Counted from the first letter of the stretch, positions 49,307 to 59,589 are shown. The stretch: 64,000 nt of DNA from Xenorhabdus mauleonii (GCF_900113945.1 NZ_FORG01000021.1:1-64000), one strand, 5' to 3'. The notes: generated from the sequence alone by a model not told the origin. Made by a program: numbers and translations.

Positions 49307-50467
49307 TTATTTGCTGTTCTGGTCTTTTGTCGGACGGTACTGTTCAATTAACTCGATGAAGTGATCGAACAGAGACGCTGCTTCATGTGGGCCTGGGCTG
49401 GCTTCAGGGTGTCCCTGAAAACTGAATGCAGGTTTGTCAGTACGATGAATGCCTTGCAATGTGCCATCAAAGAGTGATTTATGCGTTACGCGCAGGTTGG
49501 CAGGCAGAGAACTTTCTTCCACTGCGAAACCGTGGTTCTGCGCGGTGATCATGACAACATTGCGATCCAAATCTTTCACTGGGTGGTTGCCGCCGTGATG
49601 GCCAAATTTCATTTTCACGGTTTTTGCGCCACTGGCCAGCGCCAGCAATTGGTGTCCCAGGCAGATGCCAAATACAGGAATTTCAGTATTCAGGAAGGTT
49701 TTAATTGCTTCAATAGCATAGTCACATGGCTCTGGATCACCAGGGCCGTTGGACAGGAAAATGCCGTCCGGCGCCATTTTCAGTACTTCATCAGCAGACG
49801 TTTTTGCTGGCACAACAGTCACGCGGCAACCGCGGTCTACCAGCATACGCAGGATGTTGCGCTTAACGCCAAAGTCATAGGCAACAATGTGGTAAGGCAA
49901 TTCTTGCTCTTGGCGGGCTGCGGGCAATCCATCCTTTAATGTCCAGCTTCCCTGCATCCACTGATAAGTTTGGGCCGTTGTTACTTCTTTTGCGAGATCC
50001 ATACCTTTCAAGCCGGGGAATGTCTTGGCTTTTTCCAGTGCAACTTGGGCATCTGCCTCATTACCCGCGATGATGCAGCCATTCTGCGCCCCTTTTTCTC
50101 TCAACAGGCGAGTTAGTTTGCGTGTATCGATATCAGCGATGGCAACAATATTATGGCGTTTCAGGTAATCAGACAGATTTTCTTCACTGCGGAAGTTGCT
50201 GGTCACTAAGGGTAAATCACGAATGACTAAGCCTTGGGCTTGAATGGCGGGGGATTCTTCATCAGCGGCATTGATGCCGACATTACCAATATGGGGATAA
50301 GTAAGAGTAACAATTTGGCGGGAATAGGAAGGGTCGGTAAGTATTTCTTGATATCCGGTCATTGAGGTATTGAAGACCACTTCTCCAACAGCCACACCTT
50401 CTGCACCAATGGCGCGACCGTGAAATTGGGTTCCATCTTCCAGAACCAATATAGCTGACTTAATCAA
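49307..50467 (-). CDS. carA: carbamoyl-phosphate synthase small (glutaminase) subunit
   Basis: A 386-residue glutamine amidotransferase that supplies ammonia to CarB. The C-terminal class I glutaminase domain has [11 protein letters not shown], the catalytic Cys in [15 protein letters not shown] (about residue 269) and the His/Glu pair in [13 protein letters not shown]. Length is normal. It is first in the carAB operon; tandem ARG boxes lie directly upstream. Confidence 0.98.
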   Translation of the reverse strand: MIKSAILVLEDGTQFHGRAIGAEGVAVGEVVFNTSMTGYQEILTDPSYSRQIVTLTYPHIGNVGINAADEESPAIQAQGLVIRDLPLVTSNFRSEENLSDYLKRHNIVAIADIDTRKLTRLLREKGAQNGCIIAGNEADAQVALEKAKTFPGLKGMDLAKEVTTAQTYQWMQGSWTLKDGLPAARQEQELPYHIVAYDFGVKRNILRMLVDRGCRVTVVPAKTSADEVLKMAPDGIFLSNGPGDPEPCDYAIEAIKTFLNTEIPVFGICLGHQLLALASGAKTVKMKFGHHGGNHPVKDLDRNVVMITAQNHGFAVEESSLPANLRVTHKSLFDGTLQGIHRTDKPAFSFQGHPEASPGPHEAASLFDHFIELIEQYRPTKDQNSK

Positions 50468-50479
50468 AACGCCCTCCAG

Positions 50480-50518
50480 AATGAATAATCAGTCAAATAT
50501 GATGCATATTAATTCATG
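50480..50518. promoter_or_regulatory. tandem ARG boxes upstream of carA
   Basis: Core TGAATAATCAGTCA (50482-50495) and core TGCATATTAATTCA (50503-50516) resemble the ArgR half-operator TGAAT-N4-ATTCA. Their centres are 21 bp apart, the canonical spacing of an 18-bp box pair separated by 3 bp. They lie 13-50 bp before the carA start, where ArgR with arginine would repress, as at E. coli carP2. Confidence 0.85.
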
Positions 50519-50843
50519 ATTGGTGGGAAAAATCAATACAAATCATGAATATTTGACAAAATTTTGGCAAATTGCGCGCATTCTAATGATGGGAAAGTAG
50601 ATTGTCTACAAAAAATGGTATTTTTATTAGCTTTTTTACAACTTTCAATCACACTTTGAGTAAATGCGGCTGAAAAAAATAAGGAAAGTGGGCATGGTTA
50701 TCGATTAATGTATGAGAAAACTTAAAAACGGGAAAAAAATGCGGCTTTTTTCTCGATTTTGAATAAAAGATGTCAAAAAGACATCTTATATATGCATAAA
50801 TAGCCTTTAATGTAATATTTTGATGATTAGATAAACATGATTG

Positions 50844-50883
50844 TGTAATTACGTAATTAACTATAAATAATTACGTAATTACA
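50844..50883. repeat. duplicated 14-bp palindrome forming a 16-bp-arm hairpin after dapB
   Basis: TAATTACGTAATTA occurs twice (50846-50859 and 50868-50881). Each copy is a perfect palindrome, and together with flanking TG/CA they form 16-bp perfect inverted arms around an 8-base loop. The copies are 22 bp apart centre to centre. The pair lies 21 bp beyond the dapB stop codon, in the 437-bp gap between dapB and carA. Confidence 0.9.
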
Positions 50884-50903
50884 AGTAGTTGTATATTTGA
50901 TTA

Positions 50904-51782
<879 letters not shown>

Positions 51783-51878
51783 TTAACTGTCAGGAGATGG
51801 CTGCGCCAGAGTTATAGTCCGGCAATTAGAAAAACAGGGATCAGGCCGGCAGTTATAAAAAATGCTAACTGGCAGATT

Positions 51879-52871
51879 TCATTTTGTGGCTTTTCCCACT
51901 TCAGGCAACTCGTAAGGCTGAACGGTATAGTGCTTATCTGCGCTTTTATCCAGAATAACTTCTTGGTGGAGACGTTCGGCCAGAAATTCTATGAATACAC
52001 GAAGTTTCGGAGGCAGATGCCGTGTTGGTGGATAAAGTATCCAAAGTTCACCGGAATAGTTGGCCTTAAAGCTCCAATCAGGCAGCACTTGCACTAACTG
52101 CCCTTGTTGTAAGGCATGTTTGGCGGTGAAGTAAGGTAAACTGCCAATGCCGATATGTTGTAGCACGGCATCGAGCCTGACCCCAGTATGATTGGCAGCA
52201 TAGCGGCCATGAATATTGACGGTGGCAATTTTGTTGCCTTGGGCAAATTTCCAGCGTGAATCGCCCGGCTCTTCTCCAAGGTAGATACAGCTATGCGCTT
52301 TCAGATCGTTTGGATGTTGTGGCGTGCCATGTTTTGCAAGGTACTCAGGCGTTGCACACAGCATATGCCAAATATTCAGCAGGCGGCGCCCCATAAGGCC
52401 AGAAGGAGGCTGATTGGTAATTCGTATAGCGAGATCAACATGATCGTCGATTAAATCGACATACCGATCATCAAGTCGTAAATTTACATCGACCTTGGGA
52501 TAGTGCTCAAGGAAATCAGGTATATGAGGATGAACCACAAAACGCCCTATTGCTTTAGGGACGCTGACTCGGACTAATCCTTGCGGTTCAGGGCTGAAAT
52601 TCCCTGATATCGCCATGACTTCTTGAGCGGCACTCAGCATCTCCAAGCAATGCACATAAACTTTCTTCCCGCCTTCGCTTAACCGTAATTTACGAGTTGT
52701 TCTTTGCAAGAGGCGAGTGCCGAGTGCTTTTTCCAGCCTGGCAACAGAACGGCTAATGGCGGAAGGCGTCGCAGCAAGCTGGCGTGCGGTTTCAGAAAAA
52801 CTGCCTGTCTCAACGACCTTCGCGAAAATAGCCATTTCCCGCATTAAATTTATCGTGTTATTTGTGCCCAT
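51879..52871 (-). CDS. LysR-family transcriptional regulator
   Basis: A 330-residue regulator with an N-terminal winged helix (AIFAKVVETGSFSETARQLAATPSAISRSVARLE, in pieces, about residues 14-47) and a C-terminal substrate-binding domain. It is a little longer than usual because of a polar C-terminal tail. The start is uncertain: ATG 52871 or ATG 52844, and neither has a good ribosome-binding site. It is divergent from the alanyl-tRNA editing gene with a 94-bp gap. A fragment of a close paralogue lies at 59409-59589. Target unknown. Confidence 0.85.
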   Translation of the reverse strand: MGTNNTINLMREMAIFAKVVETGSFSETARQLAATPSAISRSVARLEKALGTRLLQRTTRKLRLSEGGKKVYVHCLEMLSAAQEVMAISGNFSPEPQGLVRVSVPKAIGRFVVHPHIPDFLEHYPKVDVNLRLDDRYVDLIDDHVDLAIRITNQPPSGLMGRRLLNIWHMLCATPEYLAKHGTPQHPNDLKAHSCIYLGEEPGDSRWKFAQGNKIATVNIHGRYAANHTGVRLDAVLQHIGIGSLPYFTAKHALQQGQLVQVLPDWSFKANYSGELWILYPPTRHLPPKLRVFIEFLAERLHQEVILDKSADKHYTVQPYELPEVGKATK

Positions 52872-52965
52872 AAATCAAAAGTTATTTGAGTTTTCGATGG
52901 ATTATCACAATTGGGTTTATTTAATACAATCAGGGGGAATTTGTGAATACCTGAGAATATTAATT

Positions 52966-53613
52966 ATGTCTGAACGCCTTTATTTATCCCACTCAGTATT
53001 AACAGCGGAAGTTGAAATTATAGATTGTATTTTATGTGATGACGGACGTTATGCAGTTCAATTGAAAACAACGCCATTTCATCCTCAAGGAGGCGGGCAA
53101 CCCAGTGATATTGGCTGGTTGAATGATGTGGAAGTGATTCATGTCACACTGGAAAATGACAGAATAATCCATTACACAGCACATCCAGTAAATACAGGCA
53201 TTGCTTTTGCCCGTGTTGATGAGAAACGTCGTCGGTTACATTCACAATTACACTCTGCTGGGCACCTTATCGCCCACATTGTCGAATGTTTTGGTTGGCA
53301 ACCCATTAAGGCCCATCATTGGCCTGAAGAATGCAAAGTTACCTTTAAAGCCGGATCTGATGCCCAAGGCTTCTCAATTGAAGCGCTGCAAAAAAAATGT
53401 GATCAATTTATTTCTGACGATTTATCTTGCCAAATTATTATGCGTAACGATGGATATAGGGAAATCGGATTTGGTGAATTCAGACCTTATCCCTGTGGTG
53501 GAACACATGTGTCATCATTAGGGAAAATTAACGGGTTGAGAGTTCTGTCCATACAAGAAAAAAAAGGTAAATTATCAGTGAAATATGACGTAGTGAGCGG
53601 ATTGTCATCATAA
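52966..53613 (+). CDS. AlaX-type alanyl-tRNA editing protein
   Basis: A 215-residue stand-alone relative of the AlaRS editing domain, which removes Ser or Gly from mischarged tRNA-Ala. Zinc ligands are seen in HSQLHSAGHLIAH (HxxxH, about residues 90-98) and in PCGGTHVSSLG (Cys-x3-His, about residues 181-191). ATG 52966 is preferred because it aligns with the domain start; longer frames upstream run into the divergent LysR gene. It is probably regulated from the shared region with that gene. Confidence 0.88.
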   Translation: MSERLYLSHSVLTAEVEIIDCILCDDGRYAVQLKTTPFHPQGGGQPSDIGWLNDVEVIHVTLENDRIIHYTAHPVNTGIAFARVDEKRRRLHSQLHSAGHLIAHIVECFGWQPIKAHHWPEECKVTFKAGSDAQGFSIEALQKKCDQFISDDLSCQIIMRNDGYREIGFGEFRPYPCGGTHVSSLGKINGLRVLSIQEKKGKLSVKYDVVSGLSS

Positions 53614-53670
53614 ATTTATTTTTCTCTTTTCAAGATATTCAACGGCAATGAATGCGTTGGGGGTTATTGA

Positions 53671-53707
53671 TATCCGTTGTCTTTCAAATTGCCTCTTTGC
53701 TGGTTAG
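53671..53707. repeat. truncated ERIC end
   Basis: TATCCGTTGTCTTTCAAATT and the following GCCTCTTTGCTGG match one outer arm of the full ERIC at 9446-9571. The remainder is missing. Confidence 0.6.
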
Positions 53708-53814
53708 GGTTATCTAGAACATAGCGACCTAGAAAAACAACTATCCAGAAAAGAGGTATTTCCACATTTTTTCGACCTTGTATTAGTCTTTGGCCGTCAA
53801 ATTAATATGTAACA

Positions 53815-54720
53815 TCATAATTGTGGGCGAATAATTCGCGGACTATGCTGTTTGATAAAGTCAATGAAGCAATGCAACCGAGGAGAAAGCGCTTGATGAC
53901 GGTAATAAACAGCATTGATAGGTTGCTTATGATTATACGTTGCTCCTGCAAGGATTTGCCGGAATTCACCGCTTTCCCGCATGTCATGCGTCATAAAATC
54001 TGACAGACAAGCAATGCCCACGCCTTGACGTACAAGGCTGCACTGGATTTCACCACTGCAAGTTGCAATTGTCGGTGTGATTTTGAGGCCTTTTTTCTCT
54101 CCCTGATACAGCGGCCATACATTCAATGATTCTGGAGATGTGAAACCCAGTAAACAGTGCTGCTGCAACTCCTCTACGGTCTTCGGCTCACCAAAGCGTT
54201 GCAGATAAGTCGGACTTGCCAATATGCGTAACTGGCTATAACCCAAAAGAGTGGCGTGTAAGGACGAATCAGCCAGAGGCCCGATGCGGAATGCAACATC
54301 AGTTTGTTTTTCAAGTAAGTTGGTTATGCCTTCATGATTGGTCAACTCCAGGGAAATTTGCGGGTAAATTTCATGAAATTGTGCAATAAGCGGATTAATG
54401 ACATGCAGGAGAAATGGCGTAGAGGCATCTACCCGCAATGTGCCGGAAGGAACAGTCTGGCGGGTAAACAGTAAGCCTTCAGTTTCTTGTGTGAGCTTGG
54501 TAATTTCTCGCGCTTTTTGCAAAAAAAACGCACCTTCTTCGCTGAGTTTCATCCGGCGGGTTGTACGATAAAGTAAAGTAATCTCCACTTTCTCCTCCAG
54601 TCGCGAGAGGGTGCGGCTGGTTGCAGAAATCGTAGAGTTAAGCCACTTCGCCGCTTCGGTGATTGAACCACTATCGACTACCGCAATAAAAACCTGCATT
54701 TCTTCAAGAGTGATTTTCAT
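53815..54720 (-). CDS. LysR-family regulator divergent from an AraJ-like exporter
   Basis: A 301-residue regulator starting MKITLEEMQVFIAVVDSGS, with the helix-turn-helix at about residues 18-37 (SITEAAKWLNSTISATSRTL). The ligand domain follows, with LRVDASTPFLLHVINP. ATG 54720 is the family start; a longer open frame upstream is noncoding promoter DNA. It is divergent from the MFS exporter 118 bp away, the usual layout for a LysR protein and its target transporter. Confidence 0.9.
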   Translation of the reverse strand: MKITLEEMQVFIAVVDSGSITEAAKWLNSTISATSRTLSRLEEKVEITLLYRTTRRMKLSEEGAFFLQKAREITKLTQETEGLLFTRQTVPSGTLRVDASTPFLLHVINPLIAQFHEIYPQISLELTNHEGITNLLEKQTDVAFRIGPLADSSLHATLLGYSQLRILASPTYLQRFGEPKTVEELQQHCLLGFTSPESLNVWPLYQGEKKGLKITPTIATCSGEIQCSLVRQGVGIACLSDFMTHDMRESGEFRQILAGATYNHKQPINAVYYRHQALSPRLHCFIDFIKQHSPRIIRPQL

Positions 54721-54838
54721 TTTTGCATTTTTATCAAATATTTTTTGCTGATTATTAGCCATTTCTGACAAAAAGAATATGACAGAATCCGCCAAATTCA
54801 ATAGATGAATAAAATTACTTAATAGATGGAGATTTTTT

Positions 54839-56014
54839 ATGCGCTCAAATACCGCGCTATTATCATTGGCAATTGGTTCTTTTGCTATTGGTGCCACGGA
54901 GTTTTCCCCAATGGGAATGTTGCCGGATATCGCTTCCGGCCTGTCTGTATCTATTCCTACCGCTGGTACATTGGTGATGGTATATGCGTTGGGCGTGATG
55001 CTGGGGGCACCATTCATGACGTTATTACTGATTAAACGTTCACCCAAAACAGCGCTGATTTTCCTGATGAGCATTTACACAATAGGAAATATCCTTTCAG
55101 GATTGGCAACAGATTTCACCTTCTTAATAATTGCGCGTTTTATTACCAGCTTGAATCATGGTGCATTTTTCGGTATCGGCGCATTGGTTGCTACGCGGGT
55201 GGTCGAAAAAGGTAAAGAAGCCAGTGCGATTGCCAGCATGTTTATGGGGCTGACTATTGCCAATATTTGCGGTGTACCGTTGATTACTTGGTTATCGCAG
55301 GTGATAGGCTGGCGTGAAGCGTTTTTGCTGATTAGCATATTGGGTATGCTTACTATGGCGTCATTGTTGCTGACTCTTCCCAATAATATGCAAGGGCAGC
55401 CATTGAATCTGAAAAAGGAGCTGCTGGTCTTATCAAGGCCCAAGGTGTTGGTTGCATTATTGAGTACTATCATTGGCTCCAGTGCGATGTTCACCCTTTA
55501 TACTTATATCGCTCCGTTTATGATAACTGTGGCACACATCTCAGCAGCACAAATCAGTATTATGCTGCTATTGGTCGGAATCGGATTTACATTCGGTAAT
55601 TATCTGGGCGGTATCATGGCGAATCGTTCTATTCTCATGACACTTTTTGGCCTTTTCACATTGTTGACTGTCAGCATGATATTGATTCCGTTGATCGGCG
55701 TTAACAGTATCAGCGGAGGCATTATGTTAGTGATATGGGGCGCAGCCAGCTTCGGCATCGTTCCCCCATTGCAGTTAAAAGTGATGCAGGTTGCTTCTGA
55801 AGCTCAGGCATTGGCATCATCTGTTAATATAGGGGCGTTTAATTTGGGAAATGCCATTGGAGCCGGAATAGGAGGCAGTGTGCTTTCACTGGGATTTGGC
55901 TATCCAGCGGTTAGCTATGTTGGTGGGATTATTGCATTATTCGGCCTGATATTGCTGATAATCACAGCCGAAAAACAAATGCCAATGAATGAAGCCTGTC
56001 CAGAAGATGCATGA
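54839..56014 (+). CDS. AraJ-like MFS efflux transporter
   Basis: A 391-residue transporter of the major facilitator superfamily with twelve predicted membrane segments. It starts MRSNTALLSLAIGSFAIGATEF and carries GMLPDIA and FITSLNHGAFFGIGALVA, close to E. coli AraJ and other drug or sugar exporters. GGAG precedes ATG 54839. It is controlled, by inference, by the divergent LysR regulator. A partly deleted copy of its C-terminal half lies beyond the GNAT-like array. Confidence 0.9.
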   Translation: MRSNTALLSLAIGSFAIGATEFSPMGMLPDIASGLSVSIPTAGTLVMVYALGVMLGAPFMTLLLIKRSPKTALIFLMSIYTIGNILSGLATDFTFLIIARFITSLNHGAFFGIGALVATRVVEKGKEASAIASMFMGLTIANICGVPLITWLSQVIGWREAFLLISILGMLTMASLLLTLPNNMQGQPLNLKKELLVLSRPKVLVALLSTIIGSSAMFTLYTYIAPFMITVAHISAAQISIMLLLVGIGFTFGNYLGGIMANRSILMTLFGLFTLLTVSMILIPLIGVNSISGGIMLVIWGAASFGIVPPLQLKVMQVASEAQALASSVNIGAFNLGNAIGAGIGGSVLSLGFGYPAVSYVGGIIALFGLILLIITAEKQMPMNEACPEDA

Positions 56015-56099
56015 TAGGTAACAACCTCTGATGTAACTTAATTTATTGATAATATTTTCGCGGCTTTTCTACGATCTCTTTGTTGACTGCATTTATTCG

Positions 56100-56145
56100 C
56101 CCCGGTATATATTTTTATAATTATATACTGGGGTTTATTTCTTTT
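56100..56145 (+). terminator. terminator after the AraJ-like gene
   Basis: CCCCGGTATATA and TATATACTGGGG pair over 12 positions with one G-T mismatch, followed by TTTATTTCTTTTT. Confidence 0.85.
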
Positions 56146-56234
56146 TATTAATATTGAAATTAATGAATTAAGGTTTATTTATGTTTTATGGATGTCAGTT
56201 CTTCTAATGACATGATTAAAACTGGAGATGAATA

Positions 56235-56909
56235 ATGTTTAGATCAAAGTCATTTGACATGCATAGGCCTATAGGCTTTGGCAGTTTGTCCAGAGCCTGT
56301 TCTATGCCAAATATAAAGATAACAATGCATGATGCAAGAATGTCTTTAGTCGTGAAGGAAGTTGATAAAAATAAAGCGCAGAAAAATGTTTCTACGATCC
56401 TTTACGAAAATATGCTTAACAAAGATTGGTTGTATGAAGAAACCTCTGAACCACCTGATTCTTTTCAACAAAAATGGAATGATCGGTATGATGAATCACG
56501 TAGGGCTTTGGTAAATATATTAGAAGAGATAAGTCGTGATATTAGACCACGGCAAAAATTAGAAAAAGACATACTGTACTTTATTGCCTATTTTCGAGGG
56601 GTTCCTGTAGGCGCTTTATTGCTTTATGCTGATGGTGGATCTAAGGGAGCAAGTTCAATTGAACATATGGCAACTCATAGCGGCATTAGGGGGTGTGGTG
56701 TTTTATTAATAGAAGCCGCGATAAATAAATTACTACAATTAGGAATGAGTGGTAAGGTACGCACTATTGCATCGACAAATGAAAATGCAAGGGCATATAT
56801 TAATATGGGATTTCGTCACATAGATCAATATGAATTAATTCTTAGGCCGGCTAAGAGGAATGATAAATGGAATTTTATTGATGGTCATTATAAATATATA
56901 GGATGTTAA
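56235..56909 (+). CDS. GNAT-like protein, paralogue 1 of 4
   Basis: A 224-residue protein of unknown function. A conserved leader, MFRSKSFDMH then LSRACSMPNI (residues 1-27), precedes a GNAT-like fold: YFIAYFRGVPVGALLL (115-130), the acetyl-CoA-type loop HSGIRGCGVLLIEA (148-161) and ARAYINMGF (185-193). The conserved end is PAKRNDKWNFIDGHYKYIGC (205-224). AT-rich with a strong GGAG ribosome-binding site. No signal peptide is apparent. An acetyltransferase activity is inferred from motifs only. The protein is part of an array of four related genes. Confidence 0.7.
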   Translation: MFRSKSFDMHRPIGFGSLSRACSMPNIKITMHDARMSLVVKEVDKNKAQKNVSTILYENMLNKDWLYEETSEPPDSFQQKWNDRYDESRRALVNILEEISRDIRPRQKLEKDILYFIAYFRGVPVGALLLYADGGSKGASSIEHMATHSGIRGCGVLLIEAAINKLLQLGMSGKVRTIASTNENARAYINMGFRHIDQYELILRPAKRNDKWNFIDGHYKYIGC

Positions 56910-57017
56910 ATAACCATTCACTGAGTTAATGAAATTAAATAATTAAATCTCATTTTTATGTTAAGTTATTCTTCTGGCTTATTAATGTGGATAATTTTTA
57001 ATTGGAAGTGATATGTA

Positions 57018-57680
57018 ATGTTTAGATCAAATTCTTTTAATATTAATCGTTCTTTATATTTTGAACATTTATCCAGAGTCCGTTCTATGGACAATATAAA
57101 GATAAACGCATCTGATATCAGGATGTCTTCGGTCGTAAAGGAGGTTGATGTAAAAGAGGCAGAGAGAGCTATTGCTAAGATAATGAACGAAACTATGGTT
57201 AAAAAAGAGTGGGAAATCTCAAGTTGTGATATGTCACAACCAAATTGTAATGTTCGGCTCTATTCTTCATATGAAAATTTTGAATATATAATGGAATATA
57301 CTAAGCGCTATTATGCTCTTAAAGAGAATCAAAAAAATGATTTCTTATTTTTTATTCTTTATTTTCAGGGCATTCCGATGGGGGCTTCACTGCTTGAACT
57401 TAACACTGGGATGGAAGGTTCTGAAATTATTTCTTTGGTAACGCATTGTGCTGCCCGTGGATTTGGGTTTTTGTTAATAGAATTTGCATTAAATAAACTA
57501 TTACAATTAGGCATGAATAGTAGGCTAAAGCTGGAGCCAGTGTTTGGTTCTATACCCGCTTATACCAAGATGGGTTTTGAGACATCAGGAGGAAATGGAA
57601 CCTATTACTATCTTGATCCTGCCAAGAGGGGTGATAAATGGCAATTTATTAATGGTTGCTATCAATATAGGGTATGTTAA
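57018..57680 (+). CDS. GNAT-like protein, paralogue 2 of 4
   Basis: A 220-residue relative of the preceding gene. Leader MFRSNSFNIN then LSRVRSMDNI; core FFILYFQGIPMGASLLEL, the acetyl-CoA-type loop AARGFGFLLIEFALNK, AYTKMGFETSGGNGTYYYLDP and the end AKRGDKWQFINGCYQYRVC. The region just after the leader (MSSVVKEVDVKEAERA) is also shared with the other copies, whereas residues 60-105 are the least conserved part. It starts 108 bp after paralogue 1, with its own GGAAG site. Confidence 0.7.
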   Translation: MFRSNSFNINRSLYFEHLSRVRSMDNIKINASDIRMSSVVKEVDVKEAERAIAKIMNETMVKKEWEISSCDMSQPNCNVRLYSSYENFEYIMEYTKRYYALKENQKNDFLFFILYFQGIPMGASLLELNTGMEGSEIISLVTHCAARGFGFLLIEFALNKLLQLGMNSRLKLEPVFGSIPAYTKMGFETSGGNGTYYYLDPAKRGDKWQFINGCYQYRVC

Positions 57681-57830
57681 GTTAACATTCTGATATTAAT
57701 TACACGTGCTTTTTCAAGCGAATAATTTTAGAGAAGCAGCACTGAACATTATGATTTATATTTAAATGATTAAATTTAATTGCCATTAGTTTATTTCCTT
57801 GGTTATTAATTTATTTTAATTGGGAGCTGA

Positions 57831-58508
57831 ATGATGTTTAGATCAAATTCTATTAATAATAACCGTTCCTTAGGCTTTAATCATTTGTCCAGAACTACCT
57901 CTATGCCTAATATAAAAATAAACGTACCTGATGCCAGAATGTCTTTAGTCATAAAGGAAGTTAATGCAAATGAGGCAAAGAGAGCTATTAATATAATAAT
58001 GAACGAAACTATGCTTCAAAAAGATTGGGAGTATCCAATCTATTCTGAGACGTTTGATGAACCTCAACTAAATTGGAATGATAGATATAATTCTTCATGT
58101 AAAATTTTTTCACACATAGGTAATTGTGCTAAAATTTGTACTGAATCAGCACAAGGAGCAGAAAACGAGTGCTTGTTCATTCTTGCTTATTTTCAGGGAG
58201 TTCCTGTAGGTGCATTACAACTTAAACTTAAATATGAGCAAGGTTGGTCCGAAATTGCTTTTTTAGCCACTCACTGTGGTCTTCGAAGTTCAGGGTACTT
58301 ATTAATAGAATTTTCCATAAATAAAACTTTACAATTAGGAAGGAGTGGTAAGCTGAAATTAGTTTCACTACCTGAAGCTAAATCCGCTTATGCCAAGATG
58401 GGATTTGATACATCAGGAGGTAATGGAGCCTATTGCTTTCTTGATCCCGCTAAGAGGAGTGATAAGTGGCAGTTTAATAATAGTTGTTATAAATATATCG
58501 GTTTCTAG
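57831..58508 (+). CDS. GNAT-like protein, paralogue 3 of 4
   Basis: A 225-residue paralogue with two possible starts, ATG 57831 or 57834. Leader MMFRSNSINNN then LSRTTSMPNI; core FILAYFQGVPVGALQLKL, LRSSGYLLIEFSINK, AYAKMGFDTSGGNGAYCFLDP and the end AKRSDKWQFNNSCYKYIGF. It is closest to paralogue 2 at the C-terminal half. The upstream gap of 150 bp resembles the gap before paralogue 2 in base pattern, so the duplicated unit includes noncoding DNA. GGGAG precedes the start. Confidence 0.7.
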   Translation: MMFRSNSINNNRSLGFNHLSRTTSMPNIKINVPDARMSLVIKEVNANEAKRAINIIMNETMLQKDWEYPIYSETFDEPQLNWNDRYNSSCKIFSHIGNCAKICTESAQGAENECLFILAYFQGVPVGALQLKLKYEQGWSEIAFLATHCGLRSSGYLLIEFSINKTLQLGRSGKLKLVSLPEAKSAYAKMGFDTSGGNGAYCFLDPAKRSDKWQFNNSCYKYIGF

Positions 58509-58667
58509 GTTAGCAGATTGATATTAATAACACGAATCTTTCCGAAAGGTTAGTTTTTGTTTAATAACATTAATCATTGATACTTACATTTAACTAATTA
58601 ACTCTAATTTTTATATTAAGTTACTTTTCTTGCTTATTAATGTAATTAATTTTTACTTGGAGTTTTT

Positions 58668-59369
58668 ATGATGTTTAGATCAAATTCTTTTAATATTAAT
58701 CATCCTTCATTATCGGGTTCTTTATCACGTTCTAAATCCGTTCCTGATATGGGGTTAGCTTCATTTGATATCAGAATGTTCATAAGAAGTAAGGAGGTGA
58801 GTGCGGCGGAAGCTCGCAATGCCGCAGATCTGATTTTGACAAAGACTATGAAGGATTCAGAATGGCCTTGTGATATGAAGGCCGAGCTATTGGATGATGA
58901 ACAAAAGAGATGGAATGATAGATATCATAATGCTTATGGCATTTTTAGGACTATAGATATCAATTTTACTTATTTTGATGATTTTGGAAAAGAGGCAAAA
59001 TTTTTTGTTATTTATTACAAAAATGTTCCGATAGGAATATCAATGTGTACGCCTAAAATGGATCATGTTCCTTCCTTACTTGAATTAGATTATTTCGGGC
59101 TTCATTGCGGTATGCGAAATTGTGGCTATTTATTTATGGAATACATGGTAAACAAGTCCCACGAGCTCGGATTAAATGGGAGATTAAAAATTTCTCCAAT
59201 AAAAGGAACTGAACGGTTCTATATTAATATGGGATTTGCTCCATTCAATACAGTCCTTGATAATGCGGAAGCTAAACCATCAAAAAGTGATAATTTATTG
59301 TATTTAAACCCATCGGAGAATTCAAAGTGGCATATTATAAACGGCAAATATAAATATATTGGGTGTTGA
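58668..59369 (+). CDS. GNAT-like protein, paralogue 4 of 4 (most divergent)
   Basis: A 233-residue paralogue. The leader MMFRSNSFNIN then LSRSKSVPDM is well kept, but the middle differs and an insertion (SKSDNLLYLN-like segment) lengthens the end. Core: FFVIYYKNVPIGISM, the acetyl-CoA-type loop HCGMRNCGYLFMEY and FYINMGFAP; the end is KWHIINGKYKYIGC. Keeping of both ends with drift of the middle suggests that the ends are under common constraint. It is the last of the array; debris of a LysR and an MFS gene follows. Confidence 0.68.
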   Translation: MMFRSNSFNINHPSLSGSLSRSKSVPDMGLASFDIRMFIRSKEVSAAEARNAADLILTKTMKDSEWPCDMKAELLDDEQKRWNDRYHNAYGIFRTIDINFTYFDDFGKEAKFFVIYYKNVPIGISMCTPKMDHVPSLLELDYFGLHCGMRNCGYLFMEYMVNKSHELGLNGRLKISPIKGTERFYINMGFAPFNTVLDNAEAKPSKSDNLLYLNPSENSKWHIINGKYKYIGC

Positions 59370-59408
59370 ATAAATATAATGAGTTATTGGTTATCTTCAT
59401 CCTTTACT

Positions 59409-59589
59409 TTTATCCTATCCACAGCAATTTCTTGGCAGAAGCGTTTGATCAAAAACGCGATGGACACACTAAGGTTTGGTGGTAGATATCGTATTGGTGG
59501 GTAGAGTATCCAAAGTTCACCAGTATAGCTGGTTTAAAGTTCCAATCAGGCAGGATTCGTACTAACTGTCCTCGCTGTAAGGTATGTTC
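59409..59589 (-). pseudogene. LysR gene fragment
   Basis: Base pattern aligns with 51947-52120 of the LysR gene at 51879-52871 (for example shared AAAGTTCACC and CCAATCAGGCAG stretches). It corresponds to a piece of the C-terminal domain only, with frame-breaking differences. It abuts the MFS fragment below without a gap. Confidence 0.75.
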
